The translations under genes and the position numbers were made by a program. This document shows positions 54,660 through 64,000 of a DNA stretch of 64,000 nucleotides, piece after piece (positions within the stretch are counted from its first letter, which is position 1; every line of letters starts with the position of its first letter). The notes beneath the pieces were generated by a model. That model worked only from the letters and a program-made list of their open reading frames with translations, was not told where the DNA came from and searched no databases. Origin of the DNA: Platerodrilus igneus (Eukaryota > Arthropoda > Insecta > Coleoptera > Lycidae); contig JARFIW010001453.1 in the NCBI GenBank assembly GCA_036346225.1, forward strand, positions 186,001-250,000, written 5' to 3'.

Positions 54660-56200
54660 ACATTTAACCTTAATTTAAGGTTTTTTATTATAATGACGTT
54701 TGTAATCGATTTCTTGTAGGTTAGATAATATATTACTGTATTACTCCAATAAAGACTACTATTTAAATTTAATAACAACTCCGTAACTCCTCCCTAGTCC
54801 GCAACGTTAAAACTATATATTTGAATAATTTCTGCCGTTTACTCTAAATTAATTATAAAGTTAAAAAATTTGTTAAGGTTTTGGTATCATTTAAAATAAT
54901 GACCAATGATTCTTGATTAGCCGCACAAAATGTATGTTTCTAAAACCTATATAATAAATAATTTAACTGCCACAAATTTACTGAAAAGCTAGAGTGGTAG
55001 GCAAAATTCTATGCCATGTCTAGACGATGCAGACTTTATAAACCATAGGAATTTGATGATAAAAAGTATTTTTTCCGAAGGGACACTGGACTATTGTTCA
55101 GAATCCTGCCATACTGGAGTTAATAATTAAACCAATTGAGATAAGTTATCTACTGAACACAGTCTTACGAATGAATACGATTACTCAATAATGTTACGTC
55201 CTCTATTATTCATTGCTATTTCAAGACTCGTTTTAAGGTTACAGGTGCCCTGAGCATATGATAATTTGCCTTTTCCACGTCTTTCCCTTAATGTAAGATG
55301 TTATACCGCTGTAGGTAATTTTTTTATTTGACATAATATTATGTATTAAAATAGTAATAAACAAGTTTAAGTTTTCATACGCCCTCCTTTAGCATTTGAA
55401 GGAGGGAGTCGTAAAAAATATCACTTAACTCTAGCACAGATTATTCACCTTTTACAGATGCGAAGACTTTGTCGGATCGTTTAAAGTTTGTAGGGCAAAA
55501 TTCTATAACCTTGAACGCGATCCGCCATTACATAAGAGGTTTTTGCTGGAAATTAAACGACATGTGTTTTGTTACGTATCATCATTAAGTTTTCAGTCCT
55601 AGAACTGGTTAGACGCGTACCTCCATTGTGTCTTATTCTGAGTTTAACTTACACGACATTTACTTAAAATTCCCACAATCTGCATCTTTCACTATCTGTG
55701 AGCAATATTCTAATCTAGGTCTACATATACTTCTCTATTCCTATATCTGCTTGTTATATAGCCCGCACTATTGCCCAAAAATGCCTTAAAACATATCAAG
55801 CCCTTTTATTTCTCTTTTTTTGTTTCACATAGATATCTTTATTCCTCTACCATTTCTATAACCTCTTTGTTATTAACTTTATCTGTCCATGTTGAAGCAT
55901 AACATTTCAAATGGCTTCTTCCTTAGTAGATATGCAAGCTTACTTCTAGCGCAAAAAGTGCAATTTTCCCATGTATTGTCTTATGGAAAAATCTAAAGTC
56001 AATTCTGGTCATTTTTGTACTAAGCATTGAAATCCCCATAAGGAGGTATTGAGGGTCAATTCAGGGTACTTTTCAACCAACACCCTCGACGGAGGAGTCT
56101 ATTACATTCAGTTTTTAGAATATGATAACACTAATATAAAGTATATAAAATTTTATCGAGGATAATATATTTACAATCATATTCTACATTTGCAATAAGT
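54660..56200. other. No recognisable gene
   Basis: AT-rich. The one notable structure is a short inverted repeat CCCTCCTT/AAGGAGGG near 55382-55406. Confidence 0.5.
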
Positions 56201-56201
56201 A

Positions 56202-56470
56202 TTATATTTCCTCTTGCTCCATAATTGAATAATGTCCAACAGGTAGTGTTGCATATGAACCAGGAAGCAAGTGGCGTTTATCATCGTGCGGGCTTAGGGC
56301 AATCTTTTCCTGAGCGATAGTGTGAACTTGATGCTTGGATGATTGAATTAGATTCTGCGTTACAAATACTTCCTTGCAATCTTCGATACAATCGACATAA
56401 TCCTCAAAAGTAATTCTATTCTTTATCACTGATCTTTTAATCCCTTTAATTTTCTTTGTAATACCAAAGT
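56202..56470 (-). pseudogene. C-terminal fragment of a second Polinton-type DNA polymerase
   Basis: Minus-strand residues read IKGIKRSVIKNRITFEDYVDC near 56400-56460, then SKHQVHTIAQEKIALSPHDDKR and LPVGHYSI. This is the usual C-terminus of arthropod Polinton PolB; compare the SHKHQLY..ISLSGADDKRY end of the polymerase at 5771-9640. It is clearly a different lineage. No palm motifs precede it; an RTE-like LINE begins immediately at its upstream side. It is evidence of another, older Polinton in this region. Confidence 0.75.
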
Positions 56471-56482
56471 CTCGGATTCCAT

Positions 56483-58530
56483 GTGATTCTTCCTCTTCTC
56501 GTAGGTAAGCTTAATGATGGTGAGGTAAAAGAGGAATATAAACAAGTATTAGATAATAAGATCAAAGAGATAGTTATAGGAGGAAACGTAGAAAATAAAT
56601 GGAAAGAAATAATAAAGGCTGTACATGATACAGCAACACATGCCATAGGTAAGAAAAAAGTCAAAGCGAGGAAACCCTGAGCAACAAAAGAGATATTAGA
56701 TTTAATAGAGAATAGAAGAAATCTTAAACCTTTCAGAGAATTGAATAATGAAAGTAAGCAGAAATATAATAAAGTTAGAAATAAGATAGTACATAAGTGT
56801 AGAAAAGCTAGAAATAAATGGATGGAGGAGAATTGTAAGGTAATACAAGATGATTTGAGAGTAGGTAAGACAGACAGGATTTACAGGGTAGTTAAAAAGT
56901 TTTTCGGGAAAGATAGAAAAAAATATAATGGTATTAAAGATGAGAATAAAGCGTCTAATAAATAAAGTTGAAGTAGCAGATAGATCGAAAGGATAATTAG
57001 AAAATTTTTATATAAGGGATACGATATGGATGAGTTAGAGAACAACCAAGAAGAGGATGTGAAATAGAGTTCTCAATATTAAGAGAGGAATTTGATAGAG
57101 CTGTTAGGGATCTTAAACTAAATAAAGCGCCGGGGATAGACGATATACCCTCAGAATTAATAAAATATGCAAGTCGGAAAACTTTAGGCAGATTTTATGA
57201 ACTAGTAAAAGTAATATATGACACAGGTGAGGTCCCAGTAGATTTCGAAAAAAATATTATTATTCCAATTCTAAAAAAGTCAGGAGCTGATAGGTGTGAG
57301 AATTTTAAAACGGTTAGTTTAACTTTCCACGCTTTCAAAATACTAACAATAATAATTAAAAATATAGTAGAAGCTTTGACTGAGAATTATTTAGGCGAAA
57401 GCCAATATGGTTTTCGCAAAGACAGGGGGACTATAGAACCGATACTAATGATTAGGATAATTAACGAAAAAAAAAATTACAAAAAAATAAAAAGACTCAT
57501 TTTGTGTTTGTAGATTTAAAAAAAGCATTTGATAGGGTTAATTGGATTGTTATGTTTAAAGTTTTGCGAAAAATAGGAATCTCTCATAGGGATAAAAAAA
57601 TTATTTACAGTATATATAAAAATAGAAAAGGAAGCTAAGATTATAAATGGTGTTAGACTATCTCTCTTGATTTTTAATGTTTATATTGAGGAAGTTTTAA
57701 ACTTAGCTAGAGAGAGAAAAGAGATACGTATTAGTGTACAGGGACATAAAATAGACATGTTACGTTTTGCAGATGATATAGCCATTATAGCAGAGTCTAG
57801 ACAAGAGTTAGGAGAATTATTAGATATTTTAGATGAGATACTACAGAGTAACTATAGTATGAGAATTAACTTAAGAAAGACAAAGATAATGACAAGTGAG
57901 TTATAGCCTAATTAAACCAAAACTAAAAATAGGTAATACCAAGTTAGAAGAGGTAGATGAATTTTGCTATTTAGATAGTATAATTACAAAGGACGGCTGT
58001 AGCAGAAGGGATATAGTAGCTAGAATAGCTCAAGCTAGAAAAATGTTTTTAAAAAAGAAAGACTTACTAATCGCTAATAGTATTAGTTTAGATAATAGAA
58101 AAAGTTTCTTAAAGTCCTACATATGGAGCGTTCTATTATACGGTAGTGAGACTTGGACAATTAAAGAGGTAGATAAGAAAAAGATAGAAGCTTTTGAAAC
58201 TTGGTGTTATAGGAGAATGTTAAAGATTAGTTGGACAGATAGAGTAACAAATGAGTAAGTTTATAGAAGTATATGTGAGGATCCCTGTATGTGGAAACAA
58301 TTAAAGATCAGGAGAGATAGAATAATAGGGCACCAGTTAAGACATGAGAAACTATTTAGTAAGATCTTAAATTATAGACTACCAAATAAAAATAGAGTAG
58401 GAAGACCTAGGCAAAGCTATATTAGTCAAGTTATTAGAGATTGAGGTTGTGAAGGGTATTTAGACTTTTTAGGCTAGCTCAGAATAGGAAAGAATTTAAA
58501 GCTGCGTTAAACCTGCCTTAGGTAAGTTAG
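56483..58530 (+). pseudogene. RTE-like LINE, degraded
   Basis: Linker sequence with many Lys and Glu (56483-56965), then RT in pieces: NKAPGIDDIPSELIKYA near 57120-57170, SQYGFRKDRGT near 57400-57435, VFVDLKKAFDRVNW near 57505-57548, FADDIAIIAE near 57765-57795. The end region is FCYLDSIITKDG...LYGSETWTIKE...FETWCYRRMLKISWTDRVTNE (57960-58258). This end is characteristic of the RTE-type RT family common in arthropods. Multiple stops and frame changes; no endonuclease domain, so it is 5'-truncated. A tail copy lies at 58770-58940. Confidence 0.8.
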
Positions 58531-58769
58531 AAAACAAAACAAAAAAAAATAAATAAAAATCAGTTAACTAAATGTTACCATGAGATAACTCACAATTAAT
58601 TATCGGTCTGGCATGTTAGTAACGATTTGTTGCTTAAGCCTTACCATAACATATAATTTAACACTTTTTCTTTTTTGGATGGGATAACCAGGTAATATTC
58701 CAGTCTCTTATAAATGGGAATCATGTCAACGTGTTGGAGTTTTTTAACAACCATCAGATTGCTAATATC

Positions 58770-58945
58770 TATGTAGACCCAGGTAGATAAGAAAAAGATA
58801 GAAGAGTATAGGAAAACCTAGATCAAGCTATATTAGTCAAATTATTAAAAATTTAAGCTATGAAGGGTATGTAGAACTTTTTAGATTAGCACAGAATAGA
58901 AAAGGAGTTAAAGCTGCGTCAAACCGATCTTAAGTAAAGTCGAAA
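58770..58945 (+). repeat. Short RTE-like 3' tail copy
   Basis: VDKKKIE-type sequence joins directly to the GKPR..YISQIIK end and the AAAGCTGCGT..AAACC tail, matching the ends of 58165-58525 with the middle missing. It is a separate internally deleted copy or a local duplication with deletion. Confidence 0.6.
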
Positions 58946-59253
58946 ACAAAATCATGATGTCTATGGGAAACCTGTACGCAATTATACATGGCAGATAAGT
59001 ATAACATTAAATGGTGATAATGTTGTTAAAATTGAAGAACGCTTGCCGAAATGCAAAAATCTAATGATAACGTAGTGAGAAAAGAAATCAGTAAAAGTAT
59101 ACGCCGCCACTTTTAGCCAGATGAGTGCAAATTTAGCTTCACTTACCATTCACTAGCTACATTCTTGTTTCTTGGGTGAATAGTTTAAAGATTATCATAA
59201 GGAATTTCCAGAAAGGTGTTTGAAAACAACCGAACAGTGTCATAATTTTTTGA

Positions 59254-60025
59254 ATGAAGATGAGCTTAAAATGCCACGAAAGATTTGAAAGAAAATCAAA
59301 TGAATTGCTGAAAGATATCGGGAAAATTTCTGGTACTACGAAAGTAGAAACACAATGGAATAACATCAAATCCACTTTACACACGGCGGCCAGAGATATT
59401 ATGGGGTATACACAAAAAGAAAATAAGGAACCACAGATAACAAAGGATATCCTGAATTTAATAGAAGAAAAGCAAAAATACCAAAACAGACCAGACGAAG
59501 CAGAAAAACAGAGATACAAAGCTATAAAATGGGAAATTATTCGCAAATGCACGAAAGCTAAAGAACAATGAATTGATGAAAAGTGCAAAGAGGTACAAAC
59601 TAAGATTGAAATAGGAAAGACAGACGAAGTACACAAACTAATTAGAATTAATTTTAGAGATATAAAACCGTAGCAAAAATATAAAGGGTGCTGAAGGAGA
59701 CATCATTATAGAAAATGTAGAGAAAGTTGTTAGGAATATATAGAAGATGTATATGCAGACAACGAAAATGATGACTTGGGATATTCTATACTTAGAGATG
59801 AGTTTGAATTAGCATTAAAGGGTCTGAAAAATGATAAGGCACCGGGTATAGATAAGGTGCAAGCAGAAACTCTAAAAGCAGCTAGACAAGCAGTAACAGA
59901 ACGTGTCTTTCAACTTGTAAGCTATTTGTATGAGACATGCGAGATACCCAAAAATTTCAAACGTAACATCATAGTCACTATACCACATAAGAGTAGGCTA
60001 GCTCAGAATAAAAATCAGTGGAGGT
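59254..60025 (+). pseudogene. Second RTE-like LINE, internally deleted
   Basis: 59254-59571 and following encode the pre-RT linker (WNNIKSTLHTAARDIMGY; EVHKLIRI). 59776-60000 encodes the RT start (KGLKNDKAPGIDKVQAETLKAA). RT then stops at VTIPHKS and jumps to the RLAQN tail sequence (GGCTAGCTCAGAAT) seen at 58472-58486 in the first copy. Confidence 0.7.
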
Positions 60026-60614
60026 ACGCTTTCAACCAGTTCCAAGACGGAAAACCTAATGATGAAAAAAATTAATGTACTTAAACCTTATTGTAAACAA
60101 CTAGAGGTGTTGGTTTGCAATATTTTTAACTAATGTTAATTGTGCGACAGGATTTATTGGAAAACTATTAATTCGGCAAAAGTTCAAGTGTTGGGGGATC
60201 TTCGTAGCCGCAGGTTGCTTAACCCTCTTCATTTACCACTGAACATCGGTGAAATAGGGTTATTTACGCCTGCTATTCAATTCCATCTATTTCCCCACTT
60301 ATGGGTCGGTAGACACAATCTAGAATCACTGTTTAACCTTCAAGTAGTATCTCTCGAGTGTCCATTCAAGTACGTTACCATACGTGTCAGTCTGGTGAAG
60401 TGTTTAAAGGTTCCCGGCAATTCCTGAATTCTTTCCTTCCTTAAACCCTCTACCTTAACTGCAGTGTGTGCCAGTACTGAAACGTAGGTAAGTACGACCT
60501 TTATTTGTCATTTCTATGCATTGTAACTTATGCATATATACCGTTTTCGCGTGAATTTAATTACAATGGCCAGCCCCTTGCTCTAGCCATCGAAGTTCTA
60601 TACAAGGGTATATA

Positions 60615-60800
60615 TTTAAAAACAATAGAAGAGAAACCGAGCTGTGTCTAACAAGGAAGAGCAGCGCTAATGTTCAAAGACAAAAACATAGAGACAAAGA
60701 AAACATTGTTGAAGGTATGTGTGGAGCATGGCACTTTACGGCTATAAAATAGAGACAGTGGGAGAAGCAGACTGGAAAAAGGTAGAAGCTGTGTTGGTGT
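60615..60800 (+). pseudogene. RTE-like LINE fragment
   Basis: Frame-broken sequence resembling VWSMALYGYETWTVGEADW, the conserved end of RT in the same LINE type. Confidence 0.55.
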
Positions 60801-60829
60801 TGGTTGAAAATAGATTGATTATTTTTAAT

Positions 60830-61980
60830 ATTTGACTGTTTAGGTTATGTTCTAGGAAAGGTAGGGAAATAAATGTTTTGGTATGTGTGTTGGGATCTTG
60901 AGCGAATGCTAGTTGATTTCTCTGTTTTTATTGGAATTTTTTGTATTAATTTTTTGATTGTAACCGTTTCTTAACGCCAGTTTTTTTACAATGTTTAGTT
61001 CTTTATGGTAGGTAGTTAGATTTAATGGGATAGTTAAAAGACGATTAATATACCAATTGAAAGCCGTCCTTTTATGTTGGCGTGGGTGGTTGGAGTTTAT
61101 ATGGATGATGTAGTCGGTTTGACTGGTTTTTCTATAAATTCTGTATTCTAAGTTTTGATTTAATTTTATTATTGTTAGGTCTAGAAAATTAATCTCATTG
61201 TTCTGTTCTAATTCTAAAGTAAATTTTATGTTAGGATCGATGTTGTTTAGCTTGTTTAATAAAGCGTAACCGGTATTGTGGGTGCCTTCTATGAAAGCTA
61301 GACAATCGTCTACAATCGTCTACCAGCTTTCGGGATTAGCAATAATAAGAATGGAAGTATGTTTTAGATTATCTATGTAAATTTCTGGTAGAAGTGGATA
61401 CAGACAACTTCTCAGAGCAAGCAAAAATGGTTGACTGTAGATGTTATTAACAGAGAAGAAGTCTTGTGTTAAGCAAAATTTCAGAACTAATATTATATTG
61501 TTCATAGTGTCAGTGGGTATGTTTTGTTTTTGTAAAAATTCTTTGTGCTCGTTGATCAAACGTTTACTTTTTAAAAACATTTTTTAGAAGAGTATCGGTC
61601 ATTTTAATGAATTTGTTTCCTGTTAAAAAGGTTTCGACTTTATTTATGTATTGTGTTTTTTTTTAAAACTATTAAACAATTGTCCGTTTTTTTGATTATT
61701 AAATTATTGGAAATGATTTTTTGTTTCAGGAGCTTTAAATTTTGTGCCAATTCTTTTTTGTCATTTTGTAGATGGTTCCTGTTACGGCTGTAGTTGAATA
61801 GGAGACTGGCGATTTGGTTCCTTAAGGCGTTTTTCGGGGTAGGGTAAAATTAGTTTTTCTAAGGCAACGTCTGTTTTGATGGCAAATTGTTTAAGTTTAT
61901 CGGTGTTTTGTGATTGGCGGACTGAGAATTTTAACGGACATAGTTTTAACCCAAATAACAATACCAAAATTATATACAAA
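60830..61980 (-). pseudogene. Penelope-like element reverse transcriptase fragment
   Basis: Minus-strand frames encode FCLTQDFFSVNNIYSQPFLLA and LPEIYIDNL (61320-61500), LAFIEGTHNTGYALLNKLN near 61250-61310, EINFLDLTIIKLN near 61150-61200, and YRKTSQTDYIIHINSNHPR near 61075-61130. This is the RT order of Penelope-like elements (thumb motif FLDLTI and YRKxxxTD). The catalytic YxDD stretch near 61310-61340 is disrupted. An upstream part (61782-61979) encodes the usual pre-RT linker. No GIY-YIG endonuclease is visible, so it is truncated. Confidence 0.75.
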
Positions 61981-62440
61981 ATCAGTTTAAAAACCTTTCC
62001 TGATTAAATTTCCTAGAAGGTCTCGAGATACAAAGTGAACTCCTAAGATATCCAAATAACTTAATACCCAAACCAACCTAAATTAAAGCTATATACCTCT
62101 TTACAAACGTTTCTAATTACCGTGTGAACCTAGTAATAACATATTCAACTTTTTTATCTTACTTCTTAGCCTCAGCGTATATATCATGTAACCGCAGCTA
62201 TCGCTGCTGTTATAGTCGACCACAGTTTTTCGAAATATGTACTTTAAATATTTAGTTTATATACCTACGCTTTTAATTGTCTACATGTGAATTTATATGT
62301 GTTTCAATATAGCATTTAGAGTGTTTGACAAAATGTAACTATTGCTGTAAAATAAGGTTTTAATTTTAGTTAGATTCAATTAAGCATAAACAATAATTAG
62401 CACCAATTTTTTAATTTCCTAATATTGTTTGAAGAAAAAA
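61981..62440. other. No recognisable gene
   Basis: AT-rich sequence between the Penelope-like fragment and the hammerhead-like motif. Confidence 0.5.
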
Positions 62441-62443
62441 AAC

Positions 62444-62480
62444 CGCTGATGATGACCAAAAAATTGGTCAAACGCGCCAT
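62444..62480 (+). ncRNA. Hammerhead-ribozyme-like motif, degenerate
   Basis: CTGATGA (62446-62452) is followed by a 7-bp stem TGACCAA/TTGGTCA with an AAAA loop, then AACGCG. Penelope-like elements are known to carry short hammerhead ribozymes with this layout. The GAAA core reads CAAA, so it is probably inactive. It is on the strand opposite to the Penelope-like RT, so its link to that copy is unproven. Confidence 0.3.
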
Positions 62481-62519
62481 GGTAGAAATTTATTAAAGAA
62501 CAATAAAAAAAATGTTTGT

Positions 62520-63080
62520 ACGTCTACAACACTCATTTTAAATAAATGACATAATTAGTAATTATTTTCATTGAATAAAGTGTGTCAATTCAATTTCTAT
62601 GCTTGCCTTTGCTCTCGGTTTTGCTAAGACCAAAGATACTATGGAACGATATTTATATTTAGTTTCTTATTATTTGAAATTGTTCTAATATTTGAATCTG
62701 ATTAACTTACATTTATAAACGTCACAAATTAACCAATCCGCATTAAATTCTAAAGGGATGGAACATTTAAAAAAATCTTAATAACTCAAAACAGTTTAGA
62801 ATAAGAAACAAGTAAATATCTAAACCTAATCAAGGAATCTCTCAAAAATTATGCAATTATCAAGTATGAATAAACAACGAGTGTCTAGCTACAGAGTTAA
62901 ACCCTCCAATAGCAAATCATCACTTTTCACATACTATTTAATAGTTTTGTAACAATTTAATTATTTGTCAATTATTAATTATATAAATGCGGCAATTAAA
63001 ATGAATCTAAACCAAACTTAGTAGATTGAAATGTAAAGGTGTAATTAAAAAATAAGTTTTATAGAGTTTTAATGCAACAT
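62520..63080. other. No recognisable gene
   Basis: AT-rich, no open frames of note. Confidence 0.5.
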
Positions 63081-63517
63081 GCGTCTCGGTACACAATTAT
63101 TTTTGGCTGTTTCAAAGTCATGTTTGACGTGTAAACGTTAACCTTTGCACTCTTCACAAATAATTTCTTTTTCCATAATACTCATTAACAAAACTTATTA
63201 TCTAATCCTAATTCTAATAATTCTATGCAAAGTTAAAACAAATAAAATAAAATTCAAAACCTATATGGTGCGGTGCGGTGATGTTTTATAATTATAATAT
63301 TTATGCGAAAAGTATATGTTTTATTTCATGTACAGATCTATAAAATATAAGTGAAAGAGGCGTTTTAGCAGTTAGATTCCGTTACCGTTTAAATTAAAAA
63401 TACTATATTATAAATAGTCCAGTTTTAACGGATAATTTAAATATGAGTTTAAACTGAAACGTCAAGGTTGACCTTGAAACAGCCAAAAATAATTTTGTTC
63501 CGCACACGCCTAATACT
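63081..63517. repeat. MITE-like element with inverted ends
   Basis: Inverted repeats of about 55 bp (core ATTATTTTTGGCTGTTTCAA at about 63098-63118, complement at about 63476-63496) surround about 320 bp of AT-rich non-coding DNA. The size and structure fit a miniature DNA transposon; the target duplication is not clear. Confidence 0.6.
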
Positions 63518-64000
63518 GTATCAGATTAGTTTATTGTTTATAAATAGGCGTGTTTGTTTAGCATTTCACTGGCGTAGATAATTTGCTGTTAAATGTCAAT
63601 TGACATTTGTGATTTTGACATTCTATATTTATTTCTTACGCTTTCATAGTTTTCTCACTGTTTTATGCCTTGCTTATTATATTTCTATAAAAACAAGTTC
63701 TTTTCAGAACTAAAATCCATCGTTTTTGAGATTTTATCAATATATGCATTATAATTCCACTATCACCTGTCTTAATTCAAGTGCATTTAGGCATGTAAAA
63801 TTGTTAGTTATTATAACGTAAAAATTGATACTGTTTTAGAAATGGGGACTCCTTCAAAAAAATACCTATGGAATTAAAGGGCAAGTTTGTTACATGCCAA
63901 AAATTGGCATTGCACACTTTTTAATTTGAGAGTGAATTTGCGTCAATATTTTTAAAAATTGACTTGTGCATTTCCGTCACTTTGGACAGTTGCGTCGGCG
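63518..64000. other. No recognisable gene
   Basis: AT-rich sequence to the window end; nothing supportable. Confidence 0.5.

Overview
This window looks like transposon-rich, AT-rich DNA from an arthropod, most likely an insect. The signs are tRNA-derived SINEs, BEL/Pao and Ty3/gypsy LTR elements, a Maverick/Polinton, several non-LTR families, a Penelope-like element and many (TA)n tracts. The sequence does not allow a species call. Only one small spliced gene, near 54.2 kb, looks like a possible host gene; nearly everything else is mobile or repeat-derived.

Layout. 1-2.2 kb: a SINE, a near-perfect 137-bp-arm palindrome and (TA)n tracts. 2.2-26.9 kb: a decayed Ty3/gypsy element (A, minus strand) split by a BEL/Pao element (3779-21155, matching 351-bp LTRs, 5-bp target duplication ACAAC). 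The BEL/Pao is itself split by a 10.6-kb Maverick/Polinton (4930-15523, termini AG...CT, 6-bp duplication AATATT). 26.9-38.4 kb: a second Ty3/gypsy element (B, minus strand), with a young third one (C, plus strand, 33212-37913, 4-bp duplication ATAT) inserted in its 5' LTR. 38.4-45.2 kb: dispersed repeats, a gag remnant and a LINE tail. 45.5-49.5 kb: a nearly complete, broken LINE with PHD-finger ORF1. 49.6-50.9 kb: a CA-rich complex repeat with a SINE inside. 52.4-53.9 kb: an element with terminal inverted repeats. 54.2-54.6 kb: the small membrane-protein gene. 56.2-62.5 kb: a fragment of another Polinton DNA polymerase, degraded RTE-like LINEs and a Penelope-like element. 63.1-63.5 kb: a MITE-like inverted repeat.

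Two systems stand out. First, element B carries, in the pol reading frame downstream of integrase, a macrodomain closely resembling TARG1/OARD1 ADP-ribosyl hydrolases (both catalytic residues present) followed by a CCCH zinc finger, and the frame ends inside the 3' LTR. Second, the Polinton is palindromic: its right half has been replaced by an inverted 3-kb copy of its left (DNA polymerase) end. The replacement cuts a putative virion-protein gene and fuses it in frame to polymerase sequence. Its middle retains a parvovirus-VP1-like phospholipase A2 gene, an adenain-like protease, two unknown genes and three TATA-initiator promoters with the same 31-bp spacing.

LTR divergence counted by eye orders the insertions: A (about 3-4%) and B (about 3%) are older, BEL/Pao (5 of 351) younger, and C (1 of about 342) very recent.
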